From positions 1,736,001-1,800,000 of the forward strand of contig BCHX01000001.1 in assembly GCA_001599755.1 (NCBI GenBank): 64,000 nucleotides of DNA, in the 5' to 3' direction. Both the position numbers and the translations under genes were made by a program. Under the pieces are notes generated by a model, which saw only the letters and a list, made by a program, of their open reading frames with translations, did not search any database and was not told where the DNA came from. Positions 36,422-48,528 of the stretch are shown here, piece after piece (position 1 is the first letter of the stretch; each line of letters begins with the position of its first letter). Origin of the DNA: Gliomastix tumulicola. Its lineage: Eukaryota; Ascomycota; Sordariomycetes; Hypocreales; Bionectriaceae.

Positions 36422-38582
36422 CTACCGACCGTTGCTCTTCTTGTTGCCTATTTTCAGTCGCTCTTTGCAGTCTTCGCAATACCATTTACCTAGAAACAGT
36501 CCGAGGTTAGCCGCGTTTCTCTGCAAGCCGAGGGAATCACGCTCATCGAGGCAGTCGACGTACTCTTTTCTGCAGGCGCCACCTTTAGGCCAACACAAGC
36601 CAGGTGAAACCACTCTCGTGCACAGCCGTCAGCATCACATGCAACCATCTCTCCGTAGCTGACACTGTTACAGTAGCAGTATGTAGGCTCGTCGGCATCG
36701 ATATCTCCTTCACCACTGGTGAGGTCGTCGTCACCGGCGGGAGGAGCAAGCGATTGTGGGGTCGGGGCGCTCTTCTTCTGACTCTTCTTGCCATTTGCGC
36801 TGTCGTTGTTCCGCGGCAATCGTGGCCTCGGGGTTTCTTGGAACGCCGCGAGAGCTGGAGTGGAAGGCTTGCTCGCCCTTCCGCTCTTGGTCGTCACGGT
36901 CACGATGGTTTGAGTCGTTGGCGGTATGGACTCGCTCTTTCGACGCTCATGCTCATGTTCCTTGCCCTCTTTCTTCGCAGGAGCAGGCGTGGTTCCTCGG
37001 CCATTCTCTGGCTTCTCGCTTTCTTTCCTGGCAGGTTCGACTTTGTTGGACACGCTCGATTCCTTAATCGAACGTGAATCACTGCCGGCTCGGGGCACCG
37101 GCGTAGCTGGTGTACCCTCTTGGGCCGCTGGTTGAATACCATTCGTCTTGTTAGCCGCGGAGGAAGTCGGTCTGGCCTTGGCGTTGTCCTGGCCGGACTG
37201 CAGGGAATTCTGTCTGGCTCGAGATGTCGTAGGTCGTGGCACATTATTGGGGGTGGGGGATGCCCTCGCGGTAGCTTTCGGCTCTGGAAGCGGTGTGATG
37301 ACGGGAGACGACGCAACAGAGGGCGAGTTGGTTACACCATTCCTAGATCGAATTTATTAGCACTGGCTGTCGAATAGGCACCTGCAGGGGTTCGAAACAC
37401 GACTCACTTCTTCTTAGCCTGGGTGCTGCTAGATGGCAGAGCCTTTCTTTTCTTGGGGGGGCCTTCGGAGACGGAGGCGTCGCCGTTGACTCCTGGCTTG
37501 GACCCTTTCGCGGTGGTAGGCAAAGTGCTGCCAGCAGCGCGATCAGCTGCCGTAGCACCATTGGTACTATTTTCCACTTTCCGCTTCTTCGATGGCGGGT
37601 TGCCGTTGGTGGTGGCATTTGTAGTTATACCCAAACCGACGTTGTTGCTCTCGGCTGGCTTTCGGACCTTGCCGTGTCCGGTCTTCTTGCCGCCTTCATT
37701 CTTGTTTCGAGCGTCGTGATCGTCAAAGTCAGACTCCTGGTTATGGTTTCTCTGGTTCTTCCTCGCCTGCATGGCTTGCTTCCGCGCATCTGTCCTAGCA
37801 GCAAGGTCGGCAGCAATCGCCTCGGCGGCGGCAGAGATGACAGCGACTCCCTCGCGGCGGGAGCGCTCGGAGTGCGACTTCCCTGTGCGATTCTCCGGGT
37901 ACGCCCAGTGCTTGGTGCCTCCCCATTTGGCCTCGTCGCTGAACTCATTCTCGAGGTAAGGCCAAACGTCCTCCATCCGCGCGAGCTGCTTCTGCAGAGC
38001 CTCGTTGGCGGTTCCAATGACGTGGTTCTTCTCCTCCAACGAGACTAGCATCTCCTGTATCTTGAGCGCTGTTTGGCGATACAGCTGTCGACGAGGAAGG
38101 TTTGAAGGGTCGAAGACACCAGACGCGGTATGGGCCGAGTCGGCAATCGAGGGCGCAGGGAGAACACCGCTGTTGGGCACGATGCCGCTGGAGCTATTCT
38201 GCGCGCTCATCGGAGCTGAGCTCGGGGCGGCGATGCTCGGAGCGCCATTGGTCGGCCGTGTGTCGGGATGGGAAGAGCTGACGGCTTGGGAGACGAGCTT
38301 GAACAGGTGCTCTTCCGGCACGCAGAGCTTTGCGTCGACCTCCCTCAGCAGTGTGAAATGACGGACAAGCTCCTTGGGGAGCGCCGTCATGACATCTGCG
38401 AAGAACGTGATGGCAGGGAATATTTCTATGGGCTGGTCGCCGGCCGGGCCGCTGATCGAGTCTCTGCCGCTGTTTGGGCCACCGGCGGCGGAGGTTCGCG
38501 ACGGGTTCGTACGGGCCTGTCGCGCAGGCTGGGATCTTCGATGCGCCGCCGACTCGGTCGCCGGGGGTTTAGCCGACTTCAT
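36422..38582 (-). CDS. PHO23: ING-family PHD-finger protein, Pho23 type
   Basis: Nuclear chromatin reader. ING proteins pair an N-terminal coiled ING domain with a C-terminal PHD that binds H3K4me3, and Pho23 recruits the Rpd3L deacetylase. Three exons (37408-38582, 36564-37342, 36422-36489) give 673 aa, much longer than yeast Pho23 because of a linker of about 400 residues rich in Ser, Thr, Pro and Lys. The ING domain is seen at EIFPAITFFADVMTALPKELVRHFTLLREVDAKL and continues with QTALKIQEMLVSLEEKNHVIGTANEALQKQL. The PHD is TYCYCNSVSYGEMVACDADGC, then REWFHLACVGL and KWYCEDCKERLK, with a full Cys4-His-Cys3 set. The last four PHD residues depend on a GTACGT donor and a CTAACC branch in the final intron. 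Assignment to Pho23 rather than Yng2 rests on the YCYCN..YGEMV form and is moderately secure. Confidence 0.88.
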
Positions 38583-39309
38583 GATGGGTGTTGAGTGCTT
38601 CGTTTGCTGCGATTCTGTGCTGCGGAGGTTGGGAAATTTGGCCGGACGGGGGGAAGACAACAGAGAGCTGAGGGAGGCCCCTCGAGACGAGCGCAGTTTA
38701 GACAAAAGCTGGCAATGCTGCAAAGGGACAGTGGTCAAACTCGAGTGACGAGAGAATCAGGAGGACATTTTGGCCCTCAAAACACAGTCCAGATGCCCAA
38801 AAGATTGGCGGGAGAGAACGGAGGCTCAGGAAGGGATGGAGGCGGGTGTCATTTGGCGTGTGCGAAGGTGGTGGCTCGCAAGACAGCAATCGAAATCGCC
38901 CACTTTACTGACCTTATCCGCTATCGTCCATCTGAATTTGGGTCACTCACGGGGAAACCGCGATTGGCAGTGGGGCCAACAGGAGCAACCTGCTCTGCCA
39001 CGCATCAGCCAATAGGAGCCAGGCAGTCTACCTAACACCCACTGGAAGAAGTTTGCGAGGCGTCACGAGGTACGTACCTCCACTGCAAGTGATAAGGGAG
39101 TACCCGATAAGCACTTTCGCGCGGTTTCCAACAGTTAATTGGACCAAAGATCAATGAAAGCCATTTTCAATCAACATATCGCCAGATATCGCCAGACTAC
39201 ATACAAAACAAACGCCCTGGGGCGAGGATGTACAAGGGAGCCCTTCCCACCGTACCATTAATACGCTAATTGGGTATCTTTTCTCCGCGCATAAAGAACA
39301 GTCTACAGT
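38583..39309. promoter_or_regulatory. Promoter of the PHD gene and 3' flank of the cis-prenyltransferase gene
   Basis: 727 bp between two minus-strand genes. A frame upstream of the PHD-gene ATG is open but starts with TTG and has no homology, so it is not included in the CDS. No other feature is seen. Confidence 0.45.
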
Positions 39310-40540
39310 CTACTCTGCTGCTTTCCGTGTCTTGATATTATTAGTTCGCCCCCGATTGGGTGCCTCGTCCCTCTCCTTCTGCTTGAGGCGCCACTGCCAC
39401 TCCAGAAGCACCCATATGAAGTGGTGGAGGTCGAAGTCCGGCCAGAGACAGTTGAGGAAGAAGATCTGGGTGTCTTGGTGGCACTGCCAGAGCATGAAGT
39501 CGCTGAGTCGTTCCACACCACTAGTTCGGATGAAGAGGTCCAGGGGCGGATCGTCAGAAGTGTACATGTGCTTCTCCAGCGTATCGACGGTGATGCTGTC
39601 GGGGTGAGGCAGGTTCGAACTGCCATAGGAGCCAGTCCTGTGGCGCAGGCGCAACGGCGGCGAGTCAGGCGGCAGGGTGGTCGATGAAGAGTCTCCGCCG
39701 TCGGCATCAAGATCGCCCTCGCCCTCCTGGCTCTCCGACTTGTCGGGCGAGTTGTCGCGAATGGTGGGCAGAACCTCGTGGTCGCTCAGCTGTCTCGAAA
39801 GGATGTTCTGCCTGATGCGTGACGGGGAGAACAGGGTATTCTTAGGCGGGGGCGGCGCGAGGAACTCGTCGACAGTCGACTGGATGGCACTTGTCATCTC
39901 GGCCCTTGATGTGTAGGGGAAGCAGATGTTCAGTGTCGCCCTAAGTCAATGGTAAGCAGTCTGCTGCGCACAGGTCACACCAAACGGGAAACAAACTTTT
40001 TGTTGTGCTGTGTTCTGGCAACGGCCTTGTCCACCACCTGGAGAACATCGTCGCGAATCAACTCCCGTTGGCCAAGAACCTTCACAGCAGCGCCGTACCG
40101 GTCGAGGATATCCCCGTAGGACGTGAGCTGCTCGAGTTTGACTTTTGCGAGCTGCATAAGCCCGTCGACCTCGTACTTGGGTCGCTTGAAGTTCTCGATG
40201 CTGAAGGCGTAGACTGTCACGGACTTAACCCCGGCCTTGTAGCAAATTTCCATGATCTGTTAGGCGACTTCGGGTCAGCTTCTGTCTGATGGGAGTGCAA
40301 CTCGATTGAACGGCGGCGTACCCTGGCGAGCGCCTCGAATCCTCGGTGGTGACCCTCCACTGTCTCCATGCGCCGACTTCGCGCATACCGCCTGTTACCG
40401 TCCATCTCGAAGGCGACATGCTGGGGTACGGGACCCTGCTTCAAGGCGCCAATGAGCAGCTCTCGAAGTTGTTTGAGCGCCCATTCTCCTGGCGGAGAGT
40501 CGAATACGAATCTCTGCAGGAGGGAGATAACGTCGCTCAT
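39310..40540 (-). CDS. RER2: cis-Prenyltransferase, dehydrodolichyl diphosphate synthase (Rer2/Srt1 family)
   Basis: Catalytic subunit that adds isopentenyl units in cis to farnesyl diphosphate to make dolichol for N-glycosylation, GPI anchors and O-mannosylation at the ER. Exons 40322-40540, 39997-40256 and 39310-39940 give 369 aa. The substrate-binding P-loop is HVAFEMDGNRRYARSR, and the downstream blocks are GHHRGFEAL, VKSVTVYAFSIENFKRP, EVDGLM and NICFPYTSRAEM. An insert of about 100 residues rich in Ser, Asp and Pro, usual in filamentous fungi as far as I recall, separates these from DLFIRTSGVERLSDFMLWQ and LNCLWPDFDLHHF, which hold the IPP-binding Arg/Ser pair. The protein lacks the C-terminal RXG motif of the human DHDDS subunit, so an Nus1-type partner would be expected elsewhere. 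The second intron uses a weak GTTTGT donor. Confidence 0.93.
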
Positions 40541-42719
40541 ATCGTGTCTGCCGAGGTGTCGATTTGCGTGTGGTTGGTTCTCTAGGTGTAGTCCTGTAGG
40601 TAAAAGGGGTCGTTCCAGATATTGCAGGAAAAGAGTTGCGATGCGGTGAGGCGGCGCTAGTCTATTAAGGAGGAAACAGAAAATGAGAAACAATGGCTAA
40701 GGCACGACAGTAAAATAAAAAGAAGTTACTGCGTAACGAACGTGGCCCAGGGCATACCCTCGGCAAATTATGGGCGATCGCGGAGGAAGCGAGAGGCGAG
40801 AGAGTAGGCTATTGAAGAGACGAGGACACGAAATGCTGGTGGCGGAGTGAAGTGATTGGCAGAGCCAGAGCTGCTGATGACGACGAGCTTTGGTGGAGCG
40901 GCCCAGAAATTCCAGAGCTGAAGTCAACCTTAACTCACCTGACGTCCCTGTTGGGTTTGGAGATCGCGCCCTGTGGCAGTGGCATTTCCACTGTCGTTAC
41001 CAGCCACATTAGCTTATGCAGCAGGGCGGCTCAGCCAGGCTCGTCGCACCGTGTCCAAGGCACAACGCCCAGACAATCGCGAATCCGTCGCGATGGAATC
41101 CGTCAGGGACCAGCAGCAGTGCAGGCATGAACCCTGCGTCCAGTCGTCATCACGCAGAATCCCAAGCGGGGGTCTCTGCAGAACATTCGACTACGAGGAC
41201 GCACATTTACAACTCTCCTTTGTACAGACAATGGTGGCTTTTTATTGTTTGAAATCCTCGACACCAAGTTGTCAAAGAGCAGCACTAAGGGTTGATCAGA
41301 TCGACGATCCTCGGTTTGGAAGGTGGGTTGACGCCGGCCTGCTTCCCCCGTTCTACCCTATAAGCAAGTCCGTTTTCCATAAAACAACAGACGCACATAT
41401 GATCAATTTGAGTAATCCGAGCGGCACGTTGTTGGAACAGCCAATGATGGGCAGTCATCGTACCATTGACCCCATGTCTGTCGTGACGTTAGCTATCGAA
41501 CGTGCGATTGGCTACGATGCCACGCTTATGTCGGGTGCTCATCTCCAACCAGCCAACATATAACGTGCCAACGAGCTTATCACAAAGTGTCCCCAGTGGT
41601 CTTAGTAGTGGATGGCGGTGCGGGGTGCTACAGGAGACATCTCCTGTGCGCTCCGAGCAGTTATGGACGACTGGTAGTGAGGACTCGAAAACACACCAGA
41701 CATCGAGTTGAGTCGAGAATATTAACCGTTGCGAAGGGTCAGGCTAATTAGTCGCATCTGCTAGTTCTGCCAGGAACCAAGGTGAAAATGCCAGCTATAA
41801 TTATCCTTGTCGATCGGAAGGTCTAGAATCATGTATTAGCACCCGAGCCCTGTTGGCCGCTTGTTTGGAACTTCCGAAGCTTTATGCTCCCCGACGTCAT
41901 CGGCGCAGGAAGGCCAGGGCGACTATTGGCTCCAGGGGCCCCCAAACACATATCGAGGACGAACTGCTCCGAGGCGTGGTCTCACCCACCGGGCGTCGCA
42001 GTGCGAATGATGTCGACTTTCGTGGTTGTGTTGCGCATGCCGCCTAGCGATTGGCGCGAGTGTCCCGATTGACGACATCGGAGGAGGCCTGCGAGTCAGA
42101 CCAACTCCTGATACTGCTGTCCGCACATGCCACGGGCGACTGCACGTACCGGTGATGCCATGGCTGGCGGTAAACTACTTGAGGTGGTGTGGTGTGGTGG
42201 GGGTGTTGGAGCTTCCCCTGCAGACGCTGGCCGACCCCACCATCGAAAACTGAGGGCAATATGCAATGTGCGATGCAAGCTCTAATCGTCGATGGAGAGT
42301 GCCGTATGAGAGATAAGCGGCTCGCCTAGCAAAGATTTGCAGACGTGTTGTTGCTTGCCTTATAACCTGGCCCTTCTTTGATGCCCAGACTTGGTTCCCT
42401 CCGCTCGAGGTCCTTTTCGCGAACATCCATCCACCCTGCTTTAGCCCCGGAAAGCGCGATCCAACCGGTTCCTGCCCATCGTATTGCCCCTCCACGGAGG
42501 TACCTACAGCAAGGTCAGCTTTGCGTCCTCAGCTTTTTCGGTCCTACATACTTATTCCTTTCGTCCGCCGCCTGTTTCCTCCATCCTCCCCTTTACTCCT
42601 GTCAAGCTATTCTTTCCTATGACTGCCGTATTTTGACCTGAATTGCTGATTTTCCTGGTCCTTGAAGCGCTCCCAAGCTCCCCCTCTGATCAGACGGCCG
42701 GCCCCTGCTACCACGAGCC
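40541..42719. promoter_or_regulatory. Divergent 2.2-kb region between cis-prenyltransferase and YMR196W-type gene
   Basis: Start codons of the two flanking genes point outward. The longest frame inside (40973-41563 on plus) begins with GTG and has no domain or splice evidence. The last 200 bp before 42720 are CT-rich, like a 5' leader. Nothing else is supported. Confidence 0.45.
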
Positions 42720-45700
42720 ATGGTTGTTTTCGATGGTCACGAATACCTCACGGAGGAAGAGCAGCGTCTCAAGGAGGATCGCGAGCGCGTGAAATACTGG
42801 AAGAAATGGGGTCCCTATGTTGCTGAGCGACAATGGGCGACTGGTTAGTCCGACATCTCTGGACATACAGACATCCGCTGACAAGTTGTGATAGTGAGAG
42901 AGGACTATAGCCCGGATGGCGACGCTTGGAGCCGTACGTTTCTCGATACCTATACTGCCAAAGCAATAGGGGCATAGCCAACCTCTAACCTGTCGGTCTA
43001 GATTTCCCACACGAGCATGCTCGATCGCGAGCTTTCAGATGGGGCGAAGATGGCATTGCAGGTGTCTCAGACACTCACGGCTACCAGAACATTGCCTTCA
43101 GCTTCTGGAACGAGAAGGAGTACGTTGGACCGGGGGAGTAGTCGGGGATGAGCTGGGTTCGTGGACGTTTTGCTGACATTTCGAAGCGACTTTCTTAAAG
43201 AACGTCTCTTTGGCCTCGCCAATCCACAGGGAAACCACGGTGAAAGTATCAAGGAAGCGCATTTTCATGTCGACAACACTCCTGTGAGTAGCTCACCCTG
43301 GCGTCATTCTTTTAGGACCTTGCTAACATGCTTGCCCCAGACTGTACGAAACTCCCCGACCGATGCTTTGTTAAGACACGAAACTAAATATTCCAATTAG
43401 CACTCCTACATGAAGCTGCTCTACAAGTACCCGCAGAACAAGTTCCCATACGAAGATCTCATTGAAGAGAACGGCCGCCGAAGCAGGGAAGAGAAAGAAT
43501 ACCAAATCACCGACACCGGAGCTTTCGACGAGGACCGATACTGGGACATTTTCATCGAAACGGCGAAGGAGGGAGACGACCCTGATGAGCTCCTTTTCCG
43601 AGTCACTGCTTGGAACCGAGGCCCTGATCCAGCACCGCTGCATATCATTCCCCACGTCTGGTTCCGGAACACATGGAGCTGGGGTAGGGAACCAGAGGAC
43701 AAGAAGCCATCCATCCAGCTTCATCATGATGGCACAGCCAAGTCCAACCATTGGAACCTTGGGCCACGATACTTCCACCTCTCCCCATCCCCTGGAGTAG
43801 GATCATCTGGAGACGATGTCCTGCCTAAAATGATGTTCACTGAGAACGACACCAACTTCAAGACTCTGTACGACCAGAAGAACCCGCAGCCGTATGTCAA
43901 GGATGCCTTCCATCGCTACATTGTTGATGGAGAGAAGGAAGCTATCAACCCTGCCAACGTGGGCACCAAAGCTGCGGCCTGGTTCAGCTTCAACGAGGAG
44001 GGGGGCGTGAACCCTGGCGAGTGTGCAGGTAAGAGGAGACGCGATCTCTTGACAGGTTTCGAAAGAAGAGCTAACAGAACCTAGTCGTTCGATTCCGCTT
44101 CTCCAAGAAGGATCAGACTTTCCTCGACGAGGAAGAGTTTGATGATATCATCGAGAAGCGCAAGGAGGAAGCCGACGAGTTCTTCTACAGACTCAGCCCG
44201 CTTCCCATGACGGATGACCTGAGAAACATTCAGAGACAGGCTCTGTCAGGCATGATGTGGACTAAGCAACACTACCTCTTCATCTGGGATGAATGGGCCA
44301 ATGGAGATCCTTCCATGCCGCCTCCTCCCCCAAGTCGAAAGGGAGTCCGAAACTCACAATGGAGGCATATGCACTGTGACGACATTCTCTCTATGCCTGA
44401 TTCGTGGGAGTATCCGTTCTTTGCTGCTTGGGACAGTGCTTTCCACTGCATTCCCTTGGCCATGATCGACCCAGACTTCGCGAAGAAGCAGCTCGACTTG
44501 TTTACCAGAGAATGGTACTGTCATCCGAATGGACAGCTTCCAGCGTGAGTATTTACATAAATCTGGATTACTCTCACAAGCATCTAACAAGAATGTATAG
44601 GTACGAGTGGAACTTTGGGGATGTGAACCCCCCCGTGCATGCTTGGGCGACTTTCCGAACCTTCAAGATTGAGCGCAAGCTGTATGGGCGTCAGGACCTC
44701 GACTTCCTTGAGAGGGTGTTCCAAAAACTCCTCCTCAATTTCACTTGGTGGGTGAACCGTAAAGATACGGACGGAAAGAACGTCTTCGAGGGAGGCTTTC
44801 TGGGTCTAGACAACATTGGCCTTTTCAACAGATCTGAGCCACTCCCTACCGGAGGTGTGCTCGAGCAAGCAGACAGCACTGGCTGGATGGCTTTCTTCTG
44901 CCTGTCGATGCTCAACATCGCACTCGAGCTGGCCAAGCACCGCCGTATCTACGAAGACATTGCGTCCAAGTTCTTCGAGCATTTCATCTTCATCAGCGAT
45001 GCCATGACCTTCCGCACGGGTCAAAAGGATGAGAAGTCGCTGTGGAACGACGAAGACGGGTTCTACTACGATGCTATTTCGTGGGGAGGCCCGTGGATTC
45101 AACAGCTGCCTGTCCGCTCCTTGGTTGGGCTGATTCCGCTATACGCCACGACGACTCTTGAGCCGGAGCTGATCAACAAGCTGCCGTCCTTCAAGAAGCG
45201 TGTTGACTGGTTTGTGGAGAACCGCCATGATCTCGCGGAGAGAAACATGGCGAGTATCCGGAAGAGGGGCAAGGGCGACCGAATTCTGCTCTCCATTGTC
45301 AGCAAGGACAGGCTGGAGAAGATCCTTAAGCGGATGCTCGACGAGGATGAATTCTTCAGCGACCATGGTATCAGATCCCTGTCCAAGTTCCACAAGGAGC
45401 ATCCGTTCTCCATGGAAGTGAATAATCAGACCTTCCAGGTCGGCTATGTTCCAGGGGATTCTGACAGCGGCCTGTTCGGCGGCAACAGCAACTGGAGAGG
45501 CCCGATCTGGCTCTGCGTCAACTTCTTGCTGGTTGAATCCCTGCAGAGGTTCTTCCTGTTTTATGGTCAAGAGTTCCAAGTTGAGTGCCCGACAGGTAGT
45601 GGTGACTTCATGCACCTGGGCAAAGTCTCCGAGGAGATCCAGCACCGCCTGCAGCACCTCTTTGCCAGGCAAGATGATGGACGACGCAGCATCAACGCTG

Positions 45701-46266
45701 GAGATGACCGATTCGACTTTGATGAGCATTGGAAAGACTACCTCTGGTTCCATGAGTTCTTCGACGGCGACACTGGACGTGGTCTGGGTGCTACTCATCA
45801 GTGTGGCTGGACTGGCCTGATTGCACGCATGATCCATGATACGGGGTAAGATCTCCCACTACCGCAGTTATTTGTGCTCCGCTAACCATACTGTAGTGTC
45901 AACTGCCGCCTGCCGCACACTCCTCGGACTCCGTCCGTGGGCATGGCCCATTACTTTGACGACATCTTCCAGCGAAGCGTGGGTGGTAGTGGTCGCCATC
46001 CTTCGGGCAACACCCTCGTCAGACGCTACTCGACCGCTCGATCCATTGGCGCAAGGAGCGATTTCGAGAACTCAACTAATGGGGTTGACGACGACGACGC
46101 TCGCTCTATGGCCGCCTCCGTCTTCTCTGAGGACCCTGAGAAAACACGCCAAAAGACTGAGGCAGACGTTCACATGCATCAGTACATCTCTGAGCAGCTC
46201 ACCCGGTACAAGGTAGACAACGCGACGGGCCAGTATGACGAGGAGGACCTGGAGACCAAGGCCTAG
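42720..46266 (+). CDS. GH63-like protein of the yeast YMR196W family, with a predicted 3-nt microexon
   Basis: Homologue of yeast YMR196W, a cytosolic protein of unknown function whose large C-terminal part resembles the (alpha/alpha)6 barrel of GH63 glucosidases. There is no signal peptide, so it is not ER glucosidase I. Exons: 42720-42843, 42895-42933, 43002-43119, 43187-43283, 43341-43343, 43401-44028, 44085-44544, 44601-45845 and 45897-46266, giving 1027 aa. Conserved blocks include GESIKEAHFHVDNTP, THSYMKLLYKYPQ, DRYWDIFIETAKE, LRNIQRQALSGMMWTKQHY, DSWEYPFFAAWDSAFHCIPLAMID, WNFGDVNPPVHAWATFR, FLGLDNIGLFNRSEPLP, SRSL-type loop GNSNWRGPIW and THQCGWTGLIARMI. The Asp/Glu-rich pockets fit a glycosidase fold, but activity is unproven. 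The 3-nt exon ACT supplies Thr between DNTP and HSYM. Skipping it would still keep the frame. Confidence 0.9.
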
Positions 46267-46818
46267 CCTGAGAACTCTGTGAGTGGATGTTTGAGCTTGG
46301 ACCTCACCGGAAAAGTTTTGGAATAATTGGCGGCCTGGAAAAGAAAACGATAGACTAGACATGCCCGCATGCCCCTTATAGCCAACAGAATGTGATATGA
46401 GACAGAATGAGAACTTGTTCGTTGCTCTCGTGCCTTCCATTGGACCGCGTTGTCATAGCTGGATCTGCTTGGACCATGACTTGAATACGTTGCTGATGTG
46501 TGTTCGTTAAGGACTCACCGAGCAATGGACTGCCCGAAGACCTTTCGCCATCGTCTTCTTTCTCTAGTTGAACCTTCGGCTCGCTCGCCAGCACGCCTTT
46601 GACAATCAGAAATTTGAGAGATAGGCTGAAGCCTCGGATCTCCGTTCACCCGAACAGCAACATCACGCGAATAGGTTTCTGTATCAAATTCAGAGACAAC
46701 AAAAGGGAAAAAAAAGGATGTTTAATTCTTCTCAAGTAAGAGGTATAAATAGTAATGGAACACCTTTGTCAGGGGGAGAGAGACAAGAGATAGAGAGAGG
46801 GAGGGAGGTATTCTAATT
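46267..46818. other. Convergent 3' intergenic region
   Basis: 552 bp between the YMR196W-type stop and the ATP synthase OSCP stop. It should hold both 3' UTRs and terminators. AT-rich tracts and A runs near 46690-46760 are compatible with poly(A) signals of the minus-strand gene. No ORF is supported. Confidence 0.45.
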
Positions 46819-47900
46819 TTACAGGCTGTCCGTCAGGAGCTTGTTCATCTTGGTGATGCGGGAGGAGACGCTGAGGTCGATGGTCTGGTCGCCGATCTCG
46901 ACGACGAGTCCGCCAATGATGTCCGGGTTGACCTCGTTGGTGACGGTGAGCTTCTTGCCGGGGCCGACGTAGGCCGACTTGGAGACGGCGGTCTCGAGCC
47001 TTGAGAGGGTCTTGGAGTCGAGGTTCTGTACCACACCAGTGTCAGTCGCGCAAGTTCTCAATCGCCACGGTGAAAGGGGGGAGGGGGAAGGGAGGAAGGG
47101 AGGAAAAGAGAGGAGATCCTTACCTGGGCAGAGGTGACCTTGAGCTCGACCTCGCCGCGGGCGGCGGCGACAATCTCGCCAAACTTGCCCACGACGCCGC
47201 CGAGGAGACCCAGGCGGTTGTTCTCGGCGAGGGTGTCGAGGAAGTTCTTGACGGTCGGGGTGGCGCCGCCGGCCTGCTTGGCCAGCTCGGCGACGATGGC
47301 GGCCTTGTCGTCGGCGCTCAGCGTCGGGGCGTCGAGGATGGCGGCGAGCTTGGTGTCCCTCTCGAGGAGGCTGCCCAGGCTGGCGAGGGCCTTGGCCGTC
47401 GGGTCGAGGGAGGACGACTTGGCGGCGGCGGTGTACTGTAGGGAAAGTCAAATGTTAGCTGCTGGGGGAGCTGGGGGGAAGGAAGCTGCGCGATTGAAGA
47501 TGGGTTGCAGTTTGTGTGTTTTTTCCCCCCCGGTGTCGGTGCTTGCAATGTTCTCTCTCTCTCTCCTCCTCTTGCGGATCGGGGAAATGTGTGACGCGGG
47601 TGGGCGGGCTCCGTCACCAATTGACTGACTCTCCCACCTCCTGAACCAATCCCATTGAAGCGAACACCACACACACACACCCCATCCCTCCCAAAAACCC
47701 AATTCCTCCAAATTCAAAGCAGAAGATATCGTCCATACCAGAGCAGTAGCATAGGTGCCGTCAAGGCCAAACACGGCCTTGGGGACGTGGACGTCGGCGC
47801 TGGCCGCAGCAGCGAAAGACCGGACAGGCGTCGTTCGGACGGCGAAAACCCGCTGGGGAGCGGCGGCTCGGACGGAGCGGAGGGCCTGTCGAGAGAGCAT
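46819..47900 (-). CDS. ATP5: Mitochondrial ATP synthase subunit 5 (OSCP)
   Basis: Oligomycin-sensitivity-conferring protein. It caps the F1 head and ties it to the peripheral stalk of the mitochondrial F1Fo ATP synthase. Exons 47739-47900, 47124-47435 and 46819-47025 give 226 aa, the normal length. The N-terminus MLSRQALRSVRAAAPQRVF is a typical presequence. The N-terminal helical domain follows (VFGLDGTYATALYTAAAKS, LDPTAKALASLGSLLERD, LAENNRLGLLGGVVGKF). The C-terminal part has GEVELKVTSAQ, KLTVTNEVNPDIIGGLVVEIGDQTIDLSVSSRI and a final helix TKMNKLLTDSL, all OSCP/delta signatures. The first intron is 303 nt, long for this window, and carries a CA repeat and poly-G/C runs. The ATG at 47900 is preferred over upstream non-ATG frames. 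Confidence 0.95.
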
Positions 47901-48528
47901 GGCGGGCAATTGGCGCGTGGGAGAAAAAGAGGGAGGGGAGAAGGGGCGGGCGTCGTCGTGAAGCTGGTTTTTTGATGCGCGGGTGGTTGTATTTGTCGCT
48001 CGTTACCCGTAGTATGAGGTTTATCGGCAATTTTAGGCTTGGTTGCCTGACCAATTGAGCCGACGCCAGGCCAACATTTTCGGTTATGTAATCGGGCCCA
48101 GGAACAGGGCACGTGACTTGGTTGGTGTTGGTGGAGTACAGGGTAAGTTGATCACCACTCCAGCTGCCCTTCACCCGGACAGGAGCTTGTCGATGAAGTA
48201 TTTGTTGGCCTTCTCTCGAGAACCCCAAGGTAATTACAGATTATTTGAATCTTCTCCATCACATCTGATGACAATAATCGAAGCTGCCTAAGAAAGAGAG
48301 CAATAGCATGATCAACACTTGCTGGGCGCTTCCACCAGCAACAGGAGGATGCCATTACATCAAGCGAACCGAACTTGTATTGTAGACCCATGAACTGATA
48401 CGAAGTACTCCGCGTGCCCTTTGTTGCTGTATCCTATACGCCCTCTCATGAAAAATCATCCTGCCCAATGCGATCTTACCGCGCAAAGTCAGCAAAAATG
48501 TGCCAGTGCCGCCGTCCGCTATGCTTGC
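47901..48528. promoter_or_regulatory. OSCP promoter and MOB1 3' flank
   Basis: 628 bp between two minus-strand genes. No coding frame is supported. The interval contains a CA-rich stretch and ordinary-composition sequence only. Confidence 0.45.

Noticed and set aside
37380..37400. GGTTCGAAAC, resembling a tRNA B box
   Set aside because: It lies in an intron of the PHD gene with no A box, no acceptor stem and no cloverleaf around it.
38583..38738. Extended N-terminus for the PHD gene from an upstream in-frame start
   Set aside because: The upstream start is TTG and the added residues have no conservation. The first ATG at 38582 is a better choice.
40973..41563. 196-aa plus-strand frame between the cis-prenyltransferase and YMR196W-type genes
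   Set aside because: GTG start, no domain and no intron signals. Treated as chance.
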